Below, piece after piece: positions 1-8,759 of a stretch of DNA of 64,000 nucleotides (position 1 is the stretch's first letter; each line of letters starts with the position of its first letter). The notes under the pieces are model-generated. The model saw nothing but the letters and a program-made list of their open reading frames with translations. It was not told where the DNA came from and did not search any database. The translations under genes and the position numbers were made by a program. Source of the DNA: Pseudobacteriovorax antillogorgiicola (GTDB taxonomy: Bacteria; Bdellovibrionota_B; Oligoflexia; Oligoflexales; RGVZ01); the NCBI GenBank assembly GCA_945898195.1, contig CAMDHM010000007.1, forward strand, positions 1 to 64,000. The letters are read 5' to 3'.

Positions 1-2
1 GT

Positions 3-29
3 GGCCGGCAAAAGATGCCGGCCTTTTTC
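3..29 (+). terminator. Rho-independent terminator of an upstream gene
   Basis: A perfect 8-bp stem (GGCCGGCA at 3-10, TGCCGGCC at 16-23) with a 5-nt loop is followed by TTTTTC. It probably ends a plus-strand gene lying just left of the window. Confidence 0.75.
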
Positions 30-187
30 ATGCAGATTTGCGGACATTCTGATCGTGTATTTATCAGGGTTTTTTGAACGGGGATCCCGGCAAGGATTGC
101 CGCGCGGTAAGTCACCCGGCGACCCTGTGGATGATGGATCGCTTACGAATCAACGGTTAAACAAAACGAAAATTTGGAGATAAATCT

Positions 188-574
188 ATGTTGAAGGCCA
201 TCAAGAACACCTTAATCATCGCGATGTTCGTCACTTCATTTCAGGGGCAGGCAAATGCTGCTGATGTTGTACCTCCAGTCGTGAAACCCGTAGTGATGGC
301 CCCTGTTCTCGTGCCAGCGGTCAAGCCTGTTGTGGTAGCGCCAGTCGTGAGACTGCCTTTTGTTCCCTTAACGATTCGCGATTGCGATAAATTTAAATTT
401 GCCCAGCAATTATATTTCGCCGCCAGATACGTAGATTGTAGAAACGAAATATTTAAAGGCCTAGCGGCTCATGCAGCTTGTTTGGATAAAGTAGACGTCG
501 AGTTTAAAATAGCCCTTGTTCAAATAAACTTATGCTACGAATTCATCGCCGACAAAAATAAACCGAAGAAATAG
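188..574 (+). CDS. Small secreted protein with a Pro/Val-rich linker and four cysteines
   Basis: A 128-aa protein of unknown function. Residues 1-24 form a signal peptide ending in an ANA-A type cleavage site. It is followed by a low-complexity stretch of V, P, K and A (about 25-60) made of repeated PVV/KPV units, then a roughly 65-residue domain holding four cysteines (in RDCDKF, DCRNEI, ACLDK and LCYEF). The even cysteine number fits two disulfides in an exported helical domain. A TTGGAGA ribosome site precedes the ATG by 8 bases, and a strong terminator follows, so the gene looks monocistronic. No family recognised. Confidence 0.75.
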   Translation: MLKAIKNTLIIAMFVTSFQGQANAADVVPPVVKPVVMAPVLVPAVKPVVVAPVVRLPFVPLTIRDCDKFKFAQQLYFAARYVDCRNEIFKGLAAHAACLDKVDVEFKIALVQINLCYEFIADKNKPKK

Positions 575-632
575 AGAAATCTAATCGCTGGTTTTAGCGA
601 GTGCATCGGAACAAAATCGTGATGAAGAATTG

Positions 633-668
633 GCCGCCTGATCTCGATCAGGCGGCTTTTATTTTTGG
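633..668 (+). terminator. Rho-independent terminator
   Basis: An 11-bp perfect inverted repeat (633-643 with 646-656) is followed by TTTTATTTTT. It ends the transcript of the small secreted protein at 188-574. Confidence 0.85.
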
Positions 669-755
669 CTGCAACGTAATTCCGAGTCATCTATAGCAAG
701 CTCATCTAGTATCTAAAATCCGAATGCAGCAGGGTTGAAAACTTTTAAAATTTAG

Positions 756-1400
756 CTTCGTCAGCTATTCTTCCAAACATACCTCCAGCAAATTCTGGGC
801 AAGAGTAAACCACGTCTCATCAAGTTTATTGAGGCCTGGGATGCAGACGCAAGGGGCGATGGAGCCGCCGCTGGTTTGAGTGCTGGTGCTAAGGGTACGC
901 GGGGTAACGTGATCTCGATCGACCGTGCGAATGGCGCTATCCGCGCAGAATACGCTGACACCTACTGGGGCCGCCGCGCCCGCATTTACGCCAAAGGGTC
1001 TTTTGATGCAACGACCGGCGAATTCGGCACTGTGACTGACATGTCTGGCGCCTTTACTGACGTAGGGGCTAACGGTTCGACTAATATCAATGGGAAATTT
1101 GCGACGGTCAAAGGCACATCTGCCGATGGCTTCAAATACAATTCCGGTACACTCCAGCAAAGCGGCACGACCTTGAGCACCAGCGCGACTTTTGCCAATG
1201 CCAAGGATTCCTGTCAGCCGACCACGGGTTGTACGAGCAATGCTGGAATCACGTTCAGCGCTGTTGCAGAAGACCTAAAGTTTCTTTTGGCCGGCGGGGC
1301 ACTTGATGCCTACAACAGCACACGTGTTGCGTTTGAGACTTGGCTGGCATCTTCCGGTGATCTGACCTTCACCGAATTCAGTAAGGCAGCGTCACTTTAG
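756..1400 (+). pseudogene. 5'-truncated hypothetical gene without a proper start
   Basis: An open frame runs from just after an in-frame TAG (753-755) to a stop at 1398-1400, but it has no ATG or GTG near its beginning. The first usable initiator is a TTG at 876 with no ribosome site. Residues encoded upstream of that TTG (780-875) still read like protein (for example QQILGKSK and KFIEAWDADARGD), so the true N-terminus has probably been lost. The rest is rich in G, A, S, T and D and ends in a small helical segment with two cysteines, resembling the C-terminal part of an exported surface protein. It may instead be a short live gene using the TTG (174 aa). Function unknown. Confidence 0.5.
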
Positions 1401-1510
1401 TTGGCTCTGATTTTTTTTTGACTGCGACGATTTGATCGTGGGGGCTAAACGAGCGGAGCATTGTTTTCTGACATCACACGTTGGAGATATTGCATACCTG
1501 CTCCCCCCGC

Positions 1511-1759
1511 GGTGAGCAAAATCCCTGGCCTTTCGCGGACCGGCTCGAAAGAAATATCGCGGCGTTGGAGCAAGACGGCATCATCGTCTTCGAGCTTTAT
1601 AAAGAGTCACGCTGAACGCGAGCAGGCGAGTTCTTGATTCCAAAAGACCTGATGTGGGGTGGTTGTAGTAACTTCAAGCACACAAACGACCCAACTGGAC
1701 CAGGTGTGGACGAGAAGGGTCAATGGAATTCAGTTAACGGGAGTCGTTCAAAAAATTGA
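1511..1759 (+). pseudogene. Possible decayed gene fragment with an in-frame stop
   Basis: In frame 2 the sequence reads as plausible protein (starting GEQNPWPFADRLERNI) to a TGA at 1613-1615. It then continues in the same frame (EFLIPKDLMWGGCSNF and on) to a second TGA at 1757-1759. There is no start codon with a ribosome site. This would be the degraded 3' end of a gene, overlapping the end of the minus-strand lipoprotein by about 12 bases. The rest of 1401-1747 shows nothing else. Evidence is composition only. Confidence 0.25.
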
Positions 1760-3244
1760 GTGCCAAGGGTCAGCCTGGTCGACGTCCCTGTCTTTAGGAA
1801 GTGTATCACTGGGGCTACAACCGCTACACTCAAACTGAATGAAATTTTCCGCCTTAGGCCCAAAAACATTCAACTTTCCCACCGGCCGCGACTTGCGGTT
1901 ACTGCCTGCGCCAATTTCGGCGGTTGCTGCACCGGTTTTATAAATTTTATTGCCGTCCAAAATCACGGGATCTTTCAGCGTGCCGCCACCACCGACGTTG
2001 ATGCCCTGATTTTGAGTATAAATCTCGTTGTTGCGGAACGTCCCCCCCATCGTGCGCCAATTTGCCCAACCCGTGTCGGGATAAAACCAGGGAAAGATGC
2101 CAATCTGTACGCAAATTTGGACGTGGTAGTTGCAGCGAAAAGTGTTGTCCGACACAACCAGTCCGCGGAAGTCCGCCCATTGAGGGGGGGGAGGGCAACT
2201 CGGATCCTTCGATTGAAGGCAATTCGGATCCGCCTTTTTCCGAAGGCTCCAGTTGGTCAGCATAAATCCGGCAAAGGAATTCAAATTCGGATGATAGATT
2301 ATATTGTTGCTAAAGGTCGTATCGGTCGCCCCGCCGATCACGACATCCACATCTGTGGAATCCTGAAACAGGTTGCCCGTGATGGTCGCGTTGGAAACCG
2401 TACCGATGGTCAGTCCGTCACTCCAGATTGTGTTGTCTGGGTAGCCAATGCCGTTGTTTGCGATGTAGTTGTTCTTTATCTCGGATTTAATTCCGGTCTT
2501 GGCCACCGCCCAACCGACCGCCGTACCGCAAAGAGCGTTTACGGAGGCAGAGTAAAGTAGTTTGTTATCTGAGCCGCCCGCTTCCATTAAATTTCGACCA
2601 CCGCCTCCGGCCCCACAATTCTTGGTGATATCTCCATTTTTGCTCCGAGTGTCCTTGGCGCCATCCAGTGCGATATGATCGAGGGTGACGCGATTCACCG
2701 GTTTTGTATTCGTCCCAATCCGGAGCATTGCCCGCGCGAAAGAGTTGTCAGGCTTCACTGGCTCGCCAAAGTCGTCAGCCGCGAGGAGAACTGCGCATCG
2801 CTTTGAAGTGGTGTTCTTCAGGCAGGTCGTGAGGTCATTGGAAAGGCCCTGCGTCGACAGCGTAATGTCGTCGTGTTGAATTTTGATTGTCGATTTAATC
2901 AGGTAACGACCGGGTGGCAATGCGAGAGTCCTATTCTCGGGTTTCAGAGCGTTTAGAGCGTTCAGACAGGAGTTAATTCCTGGTGCGGCATCGGAACAGC
3001 CACCCGTATCAACGACGGTTCCAAGACAAATTTCTTGGTTTAGAGCGACGCAGTTATTCTGAACTTTCGCCTTCGCAATGGAATCGCCACTGAGACTTTC
3101 TGCACCAGAAGATACCACGTTGGAGCTGGATCGCCCGCTCTGCATGGCAGATCTTTCGCCGCATCCAGTTGAGGCAATGATCGCAGCCGTGGAAGCGACA
3201 TATCGAAGAATTCTCGATGAGCGTTTGATTCTGATGGTTGTCAA
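1748..3244 (-). CDS. Lipoprotein with right-handed beta-helix repeats, TTG start
   Basis: A 498-aa surface lipoprotein. I choose the TTG at 3244 over the ATG at 3328 because GGAGG lies 9 bases upstream of it. The resulting N-terminus is a classic lipoprotein signal: basic head, hydrophobic core and lipobox STGC with Cys28. The ATG would add 28 hydrophilic residues before the signal. The mature part has repeated N-N/G-N strand motifs (ITGNLF, FSNNIIYHP, VVSDNTFRC, FRNNEIY) typical of pectate-lyase-like parallel beta-helices, often seen in polysaccharide-binding or -cleaving proteins. No catalytic site recognised. A short imperfect duplication of coding sequence lies near 2197-2233. Monocistronic. 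Confidence 0.7.
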   Translation of the reverse strand: MTTIRIKRSSRILRYVASTAAIIASTGCGERSAMQSGRSSSNVVSSGAESLSGDSIAKAKVQNNCVALNQEICLGTVVDTGGCSDAAPGINSCLNALNALKPENRTLALPPGRYLIKSTIKIQHDDITLSTQGLSNDLTTCLKNTTSKRCAVLLAADDFGEPVKPDNSFARAMLRIGTNTKPVNRVTLDHIALDGAKDTRSKNGDITKNCGAGGGGRNLMEAGGSDNKLLYSASVNALCGTAVGWAVAKTGIKSEIKNNYIANNGIGYPDNTIWSDGLTIGTVSNATITGNLFQDSTDVDVVIGGATDTTFSNNIIYHPNLNSFAGFMLTNWSLRKKADPNCLQSKDPSCPPPPQWADFRGLVVSDNTFRCNYHVQICVQIGIFPWFYPDTGWANWRTMGGTFRNNEIYTQNQGINVGGGGTLKDPVILDGNKIYKTGAATAEIGAGSNRKSRPVGKLNVFGPKAENFIQFECSGCSPSDTLPKDRDVDQADPWHSIF

Positions 3245-3580
3245 AGTTTGCTTCCTCCGGGATTTTATTTCGCATGACAAATCATTATCCAAAACTTGGA
3301 TTGTATTCGGCTCATTTGTGCAGGCCATTAATTCAATTGAAAAACGGCAATAAAAACGGTCGGATCAACATTCAATAGGCGAGTAGCGCCACAATAGGTG
3401 GAACCGAATTGGGTTGGTTTTCGGGGGCTTAGCATCGTGACGACTGGCGCTGTCAGACAATAGATCGCACATGTCGTGTGCCATCTTAGTTGGCCCGAGC
3501 GTTTTTTACTCCGGAGATTTGGTCGCTGGCCAGGCCTGTGCGAGAATTGAATAAACCCAAATTTTGCGCAGGTTTTTTTT
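3245..3580. other. Divergent intergenic region
   Basis: About 335 bp between two divergent lipoprotein genes, presumably holding both promoters. I could not identify a convincing -35/-10 pair, tRNA or repeat here. Confidence 0.4.
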
Positions 3581-5227
3581 ATGCGTCGACTTTCTCGTCT
3601 TCTGATGTTGGTATTGCCATTTGTCGCATCAGCGTGCTTTCCCAGTCGCCCAAAGGCATCGAATTCTGAGGCGAAGGCGACTGCCTTTGAGCCTCTGCAA
3701 CGTTGTGTTGCTTTGCGTGGGAACGGAACCCACTTTGTCGCTCATACCGCGGCGCTTGCAAAAATTACCAACCGCTGGGGCGAGGTCCAGGCCATGGCGG
3801 GGGGTAGTTCCGGGACCATCACCATCCTCCTGTATGAAAGCATTTTGATGAACCCAGCCGTCAATTTTTTGACGGGAGAAGATCGAAATAGGGCGATATC
3901 GCTCCTGCTCAAGTCCATTACAGGTTATGCCCAAGAGGTCATGGATGCGCCGGAGTGGAAGGCTCTGATCGCGGTAGGAACTTTGGCAGGTCGTCTCAAA
4001 GGTGAGTCGATTTTGGATTTACCGCCGGACGAATTTAAAAAGACGGCGGCCAATCTGCAGCAGATTTTTATGAGCGATGACATCAGAAACCTGATCAACC
4101 CCGAAATTATCGACTCGCTTGATTCTTCAAACAGTCAAAACCCTCAAGACTATAAAAATAAGGTTGAAGAAGTTAAGAAGGCCGCGATTTCCTTGGTCAA
4201 CCTTGATGCGTCAGACGCCGATGTTTTTTTTCGGCCGGGTCTGGTCAACTTTTCGCACTTCATCGGCCTCGTTGGCAGGATAGCTGATTTTTATGCGGGC
4301 TACGGTGGATCGCAGTCCGAGATGGCCGGCTTTATCGCGGCGTGCGGGTCAGGGACCGAAGAAAAAACCTGGAAGGAGCTGGCACCAAAGCTCACTTCCC
4401 AGGGGACCTGTCAGGTCCGCTTCGCTGGGTTGGTTCGTGAATGGCGCAAAAATCGAGAAACGACGACCAAGTCGAGGTTGATGGATGAGCAAGGGTCGCG
4501 CCTCAGGAGCATCACGGTCACTTCGGTAGTAACCTCGCCAGCAACAATCAATATTCTGCGGCAATACAAGGAGAACTATCAACGGGGTGCTGCCCGGCAA
4601 TTGAATGTTAATTTTGACGACATTGGGTTTGGCTATTGGGTATCGTCATCATTTGGGGTCGATCCAGTAAAATTGTGGCGTGAATCTAATGGTGATGGGA
4701 AATCGAAAAAAGCGATTAACCTTGGTTCCGCTAAAACGTGGCGAGAGATTTTGGAAAAGTCGCCGCGCGAGCCGTCACTTGGGTCTTATATGGAATTCGC
4801 AGAAGGTGAGACCATGGCGGGAGCCCTTTCTCTTGGTGGATGGGCCGATTTGCATCCGGTGCAAGTTTTGAAGGCCGCTGGTTGCGGTAAGGTAATCTAC
4901 GTGACCCGGCGGGGTGAAGAAACTCCATTTATATCGGCAGGTGCCCCGTATAACGGCCGGAAAAAGTCCGGGTTGGCCGAACTGCTGGGCATGAATGAGT
5001 CGACCTACAATGATGTTTTCAATGTGGCGTCACCGGAAAGTGGGTTCTCCCGTGCGTTGGCGCAAGCCGATGGGGTTTGGTGTACCGATTGGAACAGATT
5101 CGCGGCATCTGAACAGGAAGGAATTTCGGCGGATGCGTGGTCGGCACCGCTGGTCACTCGTGATCCGTCGTTGAAGCAGTGGGCTGAAGCCGATAGCAGT
5201 GGATCACAAATTGTCGGTTGTCGATAA
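3581..5227 (+). CDS. Patatin-like lipoprotein, possibly catalytically impaired
   Basis: A 548-aa lipoprotein: signal peptide with lipobox ASAC and lipid-acceptor Cys19. Patatin-fold marks are a Gly-rich oxyanion-type loop (GNGTHF, 47-52), a nucleophile elbow G-G-S-S-G (74-78, candidate Ser76), and near residue 418 the pattern LGGWADLHP followed by VLKAAGCGKVIYV, which matches the patatin DGG-x-x-DN-P segment and the strand after it. In patatins the first residue of that motif is the catalytic Asp; here it is Leu418. The fold assignment is reasonable, but phospholipase activity is uncertain. About 350 residues between the two motifs are lineage-specific. The amidotransferase gene follows after 23 bases. 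Confidence 0.6.
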   Translation: MRRLSRLLMLVLPFVASACFPSRPKASNSEAKATAFEPLQRCVALRGNGTHFVAHTAALAKITNRWGEVQAMAGGSSGTITILLYESILMNPAVNFLTGEDRNRAISLLLKSITGYAQEVMDAPEWKALIAVGTLAGRLKGESILDLPPDEFKKTAANLQQIFMSDDIRNLINPEIIDSLDSSNSQNPQDYKNKVEEVKKAAISLVNLDASDADVFFRPGLVNFSHFIGLVGRIADFYAGYGGSQSEMAGFIAACGSGTEEKTWKELAPKLTSQGTCQVRFAGLVREWRKNRETTTKSRLMDEQGSRLRSITVTSVVTSPATINILRQYKENYQRGAARQLNVNFDDIGFGYWVSSSFGVDPVKLWRESNGDGKSKKAINLGSAKTWREILEKSPREPSLGSYMEFAEGETMAGALSLGGWADLHPVQVLKAAGCGKVIYVTRRGEETPFISAGAPYNGRKKSGLAELLGMNESTYNDVFNVASPESGFSRALAQADGVWCTDWNRFAASEQEGISADAWSAPLVTRDPSLKQWAEADSSGSQIVGCR

Positions 5228-5250
5228 TGTAATGACGGTGGAGGTTGCAT

Positions 5251-6111
5251 ATGTGTCGATTCCTTGCCTACAAAGGCCAGCCCGTCGTCATGGACAAGCT
5301 AATTTATCAGCCGTCAAATTCACTGGTGAAACAAAGCATCAATGCCCATGAAATCGAAGAGCCCCTCAATGGCGATGGCTTTGGGATTGGATGGTACACG
5401 CACCATATTGATCCCAGACCTGCGGTTTTTGTTTCGGTAAATCCCGCATGGAGCAATCGAAATCTTCGCAATATCGCACCGAAGATTGAATCGCATTGTA
5501 TGTTCGCCCATGTTCGCGCGGCGAGTTTTGGGGAGACGTCTGAATCGAATTGCCATCCCTTCCACTTTCGCGAATTCATGTTTATGCACAATGGCAGTAT
5601 CGAAGGATTTGATGCAATCAAGCGTGAGGTCCGCCATCGTTTGTCAGATGATACTTATGCGTGGGTCCATGGTCAGACGGACTCGGAGCATTTTTTTGCC
5701 CTTTGCGTCGACCGGCTTCGAAAGATTCCGATGGGCAAGGCGACGGGGGAAAAGATGGCAGACATTGTTCAAGACGTCATTCGTGAGATCAAACAGGTTA
5801 AGTTGGCCAAGAACATCACCGACGGCACGTGGTTGAATATGGCTTTGACGGATGGGCATTGGCTTGTTGCAGCACGCTATGTGTCGGATCCGAAAGAGGA
5901 GCCTCTTACGCTTTATTATTCGTCGGGGTCTCGCTACGCCGTGGAAAACGGGGAATGCCGCATGGAACACGCCGATTCACATAACGCATCGGTGCTGGTT
6001 GTGTCCGAGAAGCTGACTAAGATTGAGAAGGACTGGACCCTGGTCGCACCGAATCACTTTGTTATCGCGAGTCCCGGTGGCGACGTCGAGCTTCGAAAGA
6101 TTGAAGACTGA
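5251..6111 (+). CDS. Class II glutamine amidotransferase (YafJ-like)
   Basis: A 286-aa Ntn-hydrolase amidotransferase. The ATG at 5251 is chosen because GGAGG lies 6 bases upstream and because it places Cys at position 2 (M-C-R-F-L), the N-terminal nucleophile exposed after Met removal. Further family marks are NGDGFGIGW, AHVRAAS, the conserved CHPF and FMHNG segments, and GQTDSE. Such stand-alone YafJ proteins hydrolyse glutamine or related amides; the physiological acceptor is generally unknown. It may be cotranscribed with the patatin-like lipoprotein. Signature motifs are complete, so the enzyme is probably active. Confidence 0.9.
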   Translation: MCRFLAYKGQPVVMDKLIYQPSNSLVKQSINAHEIEEPLNGDGFGIGWYTHHIDPRPAVFVSVNPAWSNRNLRNIAPKIESHCMFAHVRAASFGETSESNCHPFHFREFMFMHNGSIEGFDAIKREVRHRLSDDTYAWVHGQTDSEHFFALCVDRLRKIPMGKATGEKMADIVQDVIREIKQVKLAKNITDGTWLNMALTDGHWLVAARYVSDPKEEPLTLYYSSGSRYAVENGECRMEHADSHNASVLVVSEKLTKIEKDWTLVAPNHFVIASPGGDVELRKIED

Positions 6112-6151
6112 GGTCGGGGTCCAATGGCGTTATCTCGCGAATGGCGCTGCC

Positions 6152-7072
6152 CTAGGCAGCCTGCCTTGGCTCGATTGATACTGGCGATCCAGATTCCAAG
6201 AGGTCTTCGCCTGAGAGTGGCAGCAAGTTCGAACCGTCCCTGCCATCCAGGCTTTCAGCGCCCAGGCTCGACACGGCCTCAATGTCGGAGGAGGCCCCCG
6301 CGCGGGCATAGGCTTGACGTGCGAGGGCATTACGGACCGTAAGGAGAACCCCAATGACGACCAGAAGAACACCGGCCAGGGCCGCAATTTGAATTGGTCC
6401 AGCAAATCGCTCCGGATTTTTGCCCGGAAGTTGTGCCGTAGTCATCGCAGCCCAGGCGATACCGAGTGGGGTGTCGCTTGCATTTGAATTAAAATTATCG
6501 GCAAGGTCCGTAAAAGTCACGACGACATGCTGATCGGCACTGCTAATTAAAAGGTGGGCCTGCAGTAAGTCTACGCCATTCATGTTGAATCCGGTGTAGA
6601 CCAGTAGCGCGTCGCGGCCATCGTCGATTTTGACAGGCTCGGCATTACGAACCGTAAAATCACGTAGGCTGCCTCCTGCGCGACCAAGTTTTTCCGTAAT
6701 TTCTTCCTGGAAATCAGAAATGCCCAGTGAATCAAAATAACGCGAACCTTGTACAACCTGCACCTGGATCGTGCTGCGATATTTCATGGATTTTTCTTCT
6801 GGCAGTTCAACCACAAGAGAAAGTCCCGGAACATCGGTTCTGACCTTCCATCCTGTGGGAATCACCATCGAAAATCCTGTTGATCCGGCTTGAATGCGAC
6901 CGTCGTCATCGCGGACGACTTGGTTGGCGTGGTCTCCTGCTCCGGAACTTGCCGCTTTCACAGCCGGCGGGGGCGCCTGAGTCTTTCCTGCAGCAACAGC
7001 TGAAATTGCGCCAACAAGGGTTCCACTTAAAAGCCCCAATTTGAAAGCCGTTTGTTTTACGGATGACATCAT
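6152..7072 (-). CDS. Secreted DcrB/DUF1795-like protein with a C-terminal membrane anchor
   Basis: A 306-aa protein. It has an N-terminal signal sequence (to about residue 28), a P/A-rich linker, and a domain (about 60-215) beginning with GFSMVIPTGW, a pattern common to DcrB/PsbP-type domains of envelope proteins. One hydrophobic helix follows (about 226-248), then a 55-residue acidic, Ser-rich cytoplasmic tail. The topology suggests a periplasmic sensor or binding domain anchored in the inner membrane. It starts 2 bases after the stop of the 503-aa gene, so the two form an operon. The DcrB-like call is tentative. Confidence 0.6.
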   Translation of the reverse strand: MMSSVKQTAFKLGLLSGTLVGAISAVAAGKTQAPPPAVKAASSGAGDHANQVVRDDDGRIQAGSTGFSMVIPTGWKVRTDVPGLSLVVELPEEKSMKYRSTIQVQVVQGSRYFDSLGISDFQEEITEKLGRAGGSLRDFTVRNAEPVKIDDGRDALLVYTGFNMNGVDLLQAHLLISSADQHVVVTFTDLADNFNSNASDTPLGIAWAAMTTAQLPGKNPERFAGPIQIAALAGVLLVVIGVLLTVRNALARQAYARAGASSDIEAVSSLGAESLDGRDGSNLLPLSGEDLLESGSPVSIEPRQAA

Positions 7073-7074
7073 GC

Positions 7075-8586
7075 TCAGATCGCCTTGTGGCTTGAGTTTT
7101 CGTTATTGGTTGTGACCCGGTTGTCACCTTGCTGGTGCTGTCGGATTGCTTCCTGAATTAAATCAAGCGCCCCTTCTTCCAATTGAAAGACGCCAAATCG
7201 AAACGGGTGATCTTTTGAAAGTTTCGTCGTTTTTTGAGGTTTTTTGCCTTTGGTCCCGTGCGGAGCGTCCATAATCTTGACGTCGACGGAGATTAGCTTT
7301 TTCGGCATCGAAATTAGCTGTAGCGCGGACTGTTGACGCCAGTACGGGTGCCACACCGGCTGAGAGTCCACGGTATAGATGGCTGCAATTTTCCAGGCAC
7401 CGTCTTCCTTGCCTTTCGTTTCGTCGATCGCAAAAAAGCACAGGTCGCCGGGTTGGGCTTCGCCGCCAAGAGGGCGGACCAAGTGTTCCACCGCTGATTC
7501 GCGACTCATGCGCAGCTCTTGATAACGCCGTGTCGAAAGCTTAACCAGCCACGCTTTGGTTGGTCGAAATAGTGACTTGGACTCGGCTGGTGTCTCTGGC
7601 GTCTCGTTCAGTGCCTCGTTGATTTCCTGGATTAGGAGCTCTGCGGGCATTGGACTGATGCCCTCACGACTTAACAGCTTGCTTGCTCTGGCAAGGCTTT
7701 TTCGTGCTTTTTCAAGGATTTTTGAATCCTGTTTTTGCATGCCGATTTGTTTCCATGCTTGTCCATGCAATAACGATGCATCCGGATCCGTTTCAAGGCG
7801 GATCGATTTTGCACCTTCCAAGGTCGTGATCGTTTGATTAAAGCGATTCAATTTAAAGGATGCATGGGCAGCATAAAAGGCATGGTCTGGATGCGCTGTG
7901 AAGGTGCTTGCCAAATGAGTGGCATGCTCTAGAGCCGACGTCCAGTCTGCAAGTTCACTCGTCCAGTGATAGTAACAAATGTCCCGCATTGGATTACCAG
8001 CAAATATCGAATCAACGATATCAAGGCATGGTTCGGCGCGATGGCGTTGATTCATTGCTACGAAGTTTCGGACGAGGCTTTGCCAGACGATATAGTCATC
8101 GAATGGAATGGTCATTTGAACAAGCGCTGGAAGTTCGACCGGCTCAATGTCCCTGGTAAGAACGGCTTGGTTGAGTTCCATGGCATACGGGTTATTGGTC
8201 TGGTTAGAGATCGCTCTCAGCATGAGCTGCGCTGCATGGGTGCGATCCAGCTCCATGTGAATGATGCCCCGAAGGGCCATATAGGTGATGCGGTCTTCTG
8301 GCGAAGCCTCTCCCCGCATGAGCAGGTGCTCCTGCAAAGCATGGAGGGAAAGTTTTTCGCCGGAATCGGCTAAAGCCTCAATCCAAAGGCGGTAGACAGC
8401 AAACCGCATGGGGTGGTCTGGGTTTGCGCTGATGATGGCGGAAGTTTGCTCGATAACGGTGCCGTTCTGAGCATTCCAAAGGCCATTGAGGCAGGCGACA
8501 TAGTCACCAAATCCTGGCTTCGACTGAATTGCCGTTACAGCGGACTGGGAAAACCGATCGACAAATGATTGGACCAAAGGATTCAT
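7075..8586 (-). CDS. Helical-repeat (TPR-like) protein with a PUA/EVE-like C-terminal domain
   Basis: A 503-aa cytoplasmic protein with no signal peptide. Residues 1-330 are almost wholly alpha-helical with TPR-like periodicity (for example ALEHATHLASTFTAHPDHAF). Residues 344-482 are different: AWLVKLSTRRY, then QPGDLCFFAID, then WKIAAIYTV. This order (W-L-x-K opening, PGD before a hydrophobic strand, then a strand ending in an A-x-I-Y turn) resembles the EVE/PUA-like fold that reads modified nucleotides. The match is by eye and weak. It heads a two-gene operon with the secreted DcrB-like protein. Confidence 0.55.
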   Translation of the reverse strand: MNPLVQSFVDRFSQSAVTAIQSKPGFGDYVACLNGLWNAQNGTVIEQTSAIISANPDHPMRFAVYRLWIEALADSGEKLSLHALQEHLLMRGEASPEDRITYMALRGIIHMELDRTHAAQLMLRAISNQTNNPYAMELNQAVLTRDIEPVELPALVQMTIPFDDYIVWQSLVRNFVAMNQRHRAEPCLDIVDSIFAGNPMRDICYYHWTSELADWTSALEHATHLASTFTAHPDHAFYAAHASFKLNRFNQTITTLEGAKSIRLETDPDASLLHGQAWKQIGMQKQDSKILEKARKSLARASKLLSREGISPMPAELLIQEINEALNETPETPAESKSLFRPTKAWLVKLSTRRYQELRMSRESAVEHLVRPLGGEAQPGDLCFFAIDETKGKEDGAWKIAAIYTVDSQPVWHPYWRQQSALQLISMPKKLISVDVKIMDAPHGTKGKKPQKTTKLSKDHPFRFGVFQLEEGALDLIQEAIRQHQQGDNRVTTNNENSSHKAI

Positions 8587-8660
8587 CCAGAGTCTCCTTT
8601 AGAAAAGACGGATATCGTTTGATCGGTGGCTGTCCCGCGTAGCCTTAAATCGGGATGTCA

Positions 8661-8687
8661 AAAAAAAAGACCCGCGTGGTGCGGGTC
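8661..8687 (-). terminator. Rho-independent terminator (minus strand)
   Basis: A 7-bp stem (8669-8675 with 8681-8687) with loop GTGGT is followed on the minus strand by eight T residues. It ends the zinc-ribbon gene at 8760-9257. Confidence 0.85.
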
Positions 8688-8759
8688 TCTTTATCGATTG
8701 GTCTAAAAGGCGGATTTTGTGAATGTCCAAAAATACCTTCCCAAGGAAGGGCTGGCAGA

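Noticed and set aside
1-183. 60-aa ORF at the left edge
   Set aside because: It begins inside a terminator hairpin and has no ribosome site or protein-like features.
1760-2560. 266-aa plus-strand ORF
   Set aside because: Lies antisense to the beta-helix lipoprotein, which has a lipobox, ribosome site and fold-like repeats; the plus reading shows no family motif.
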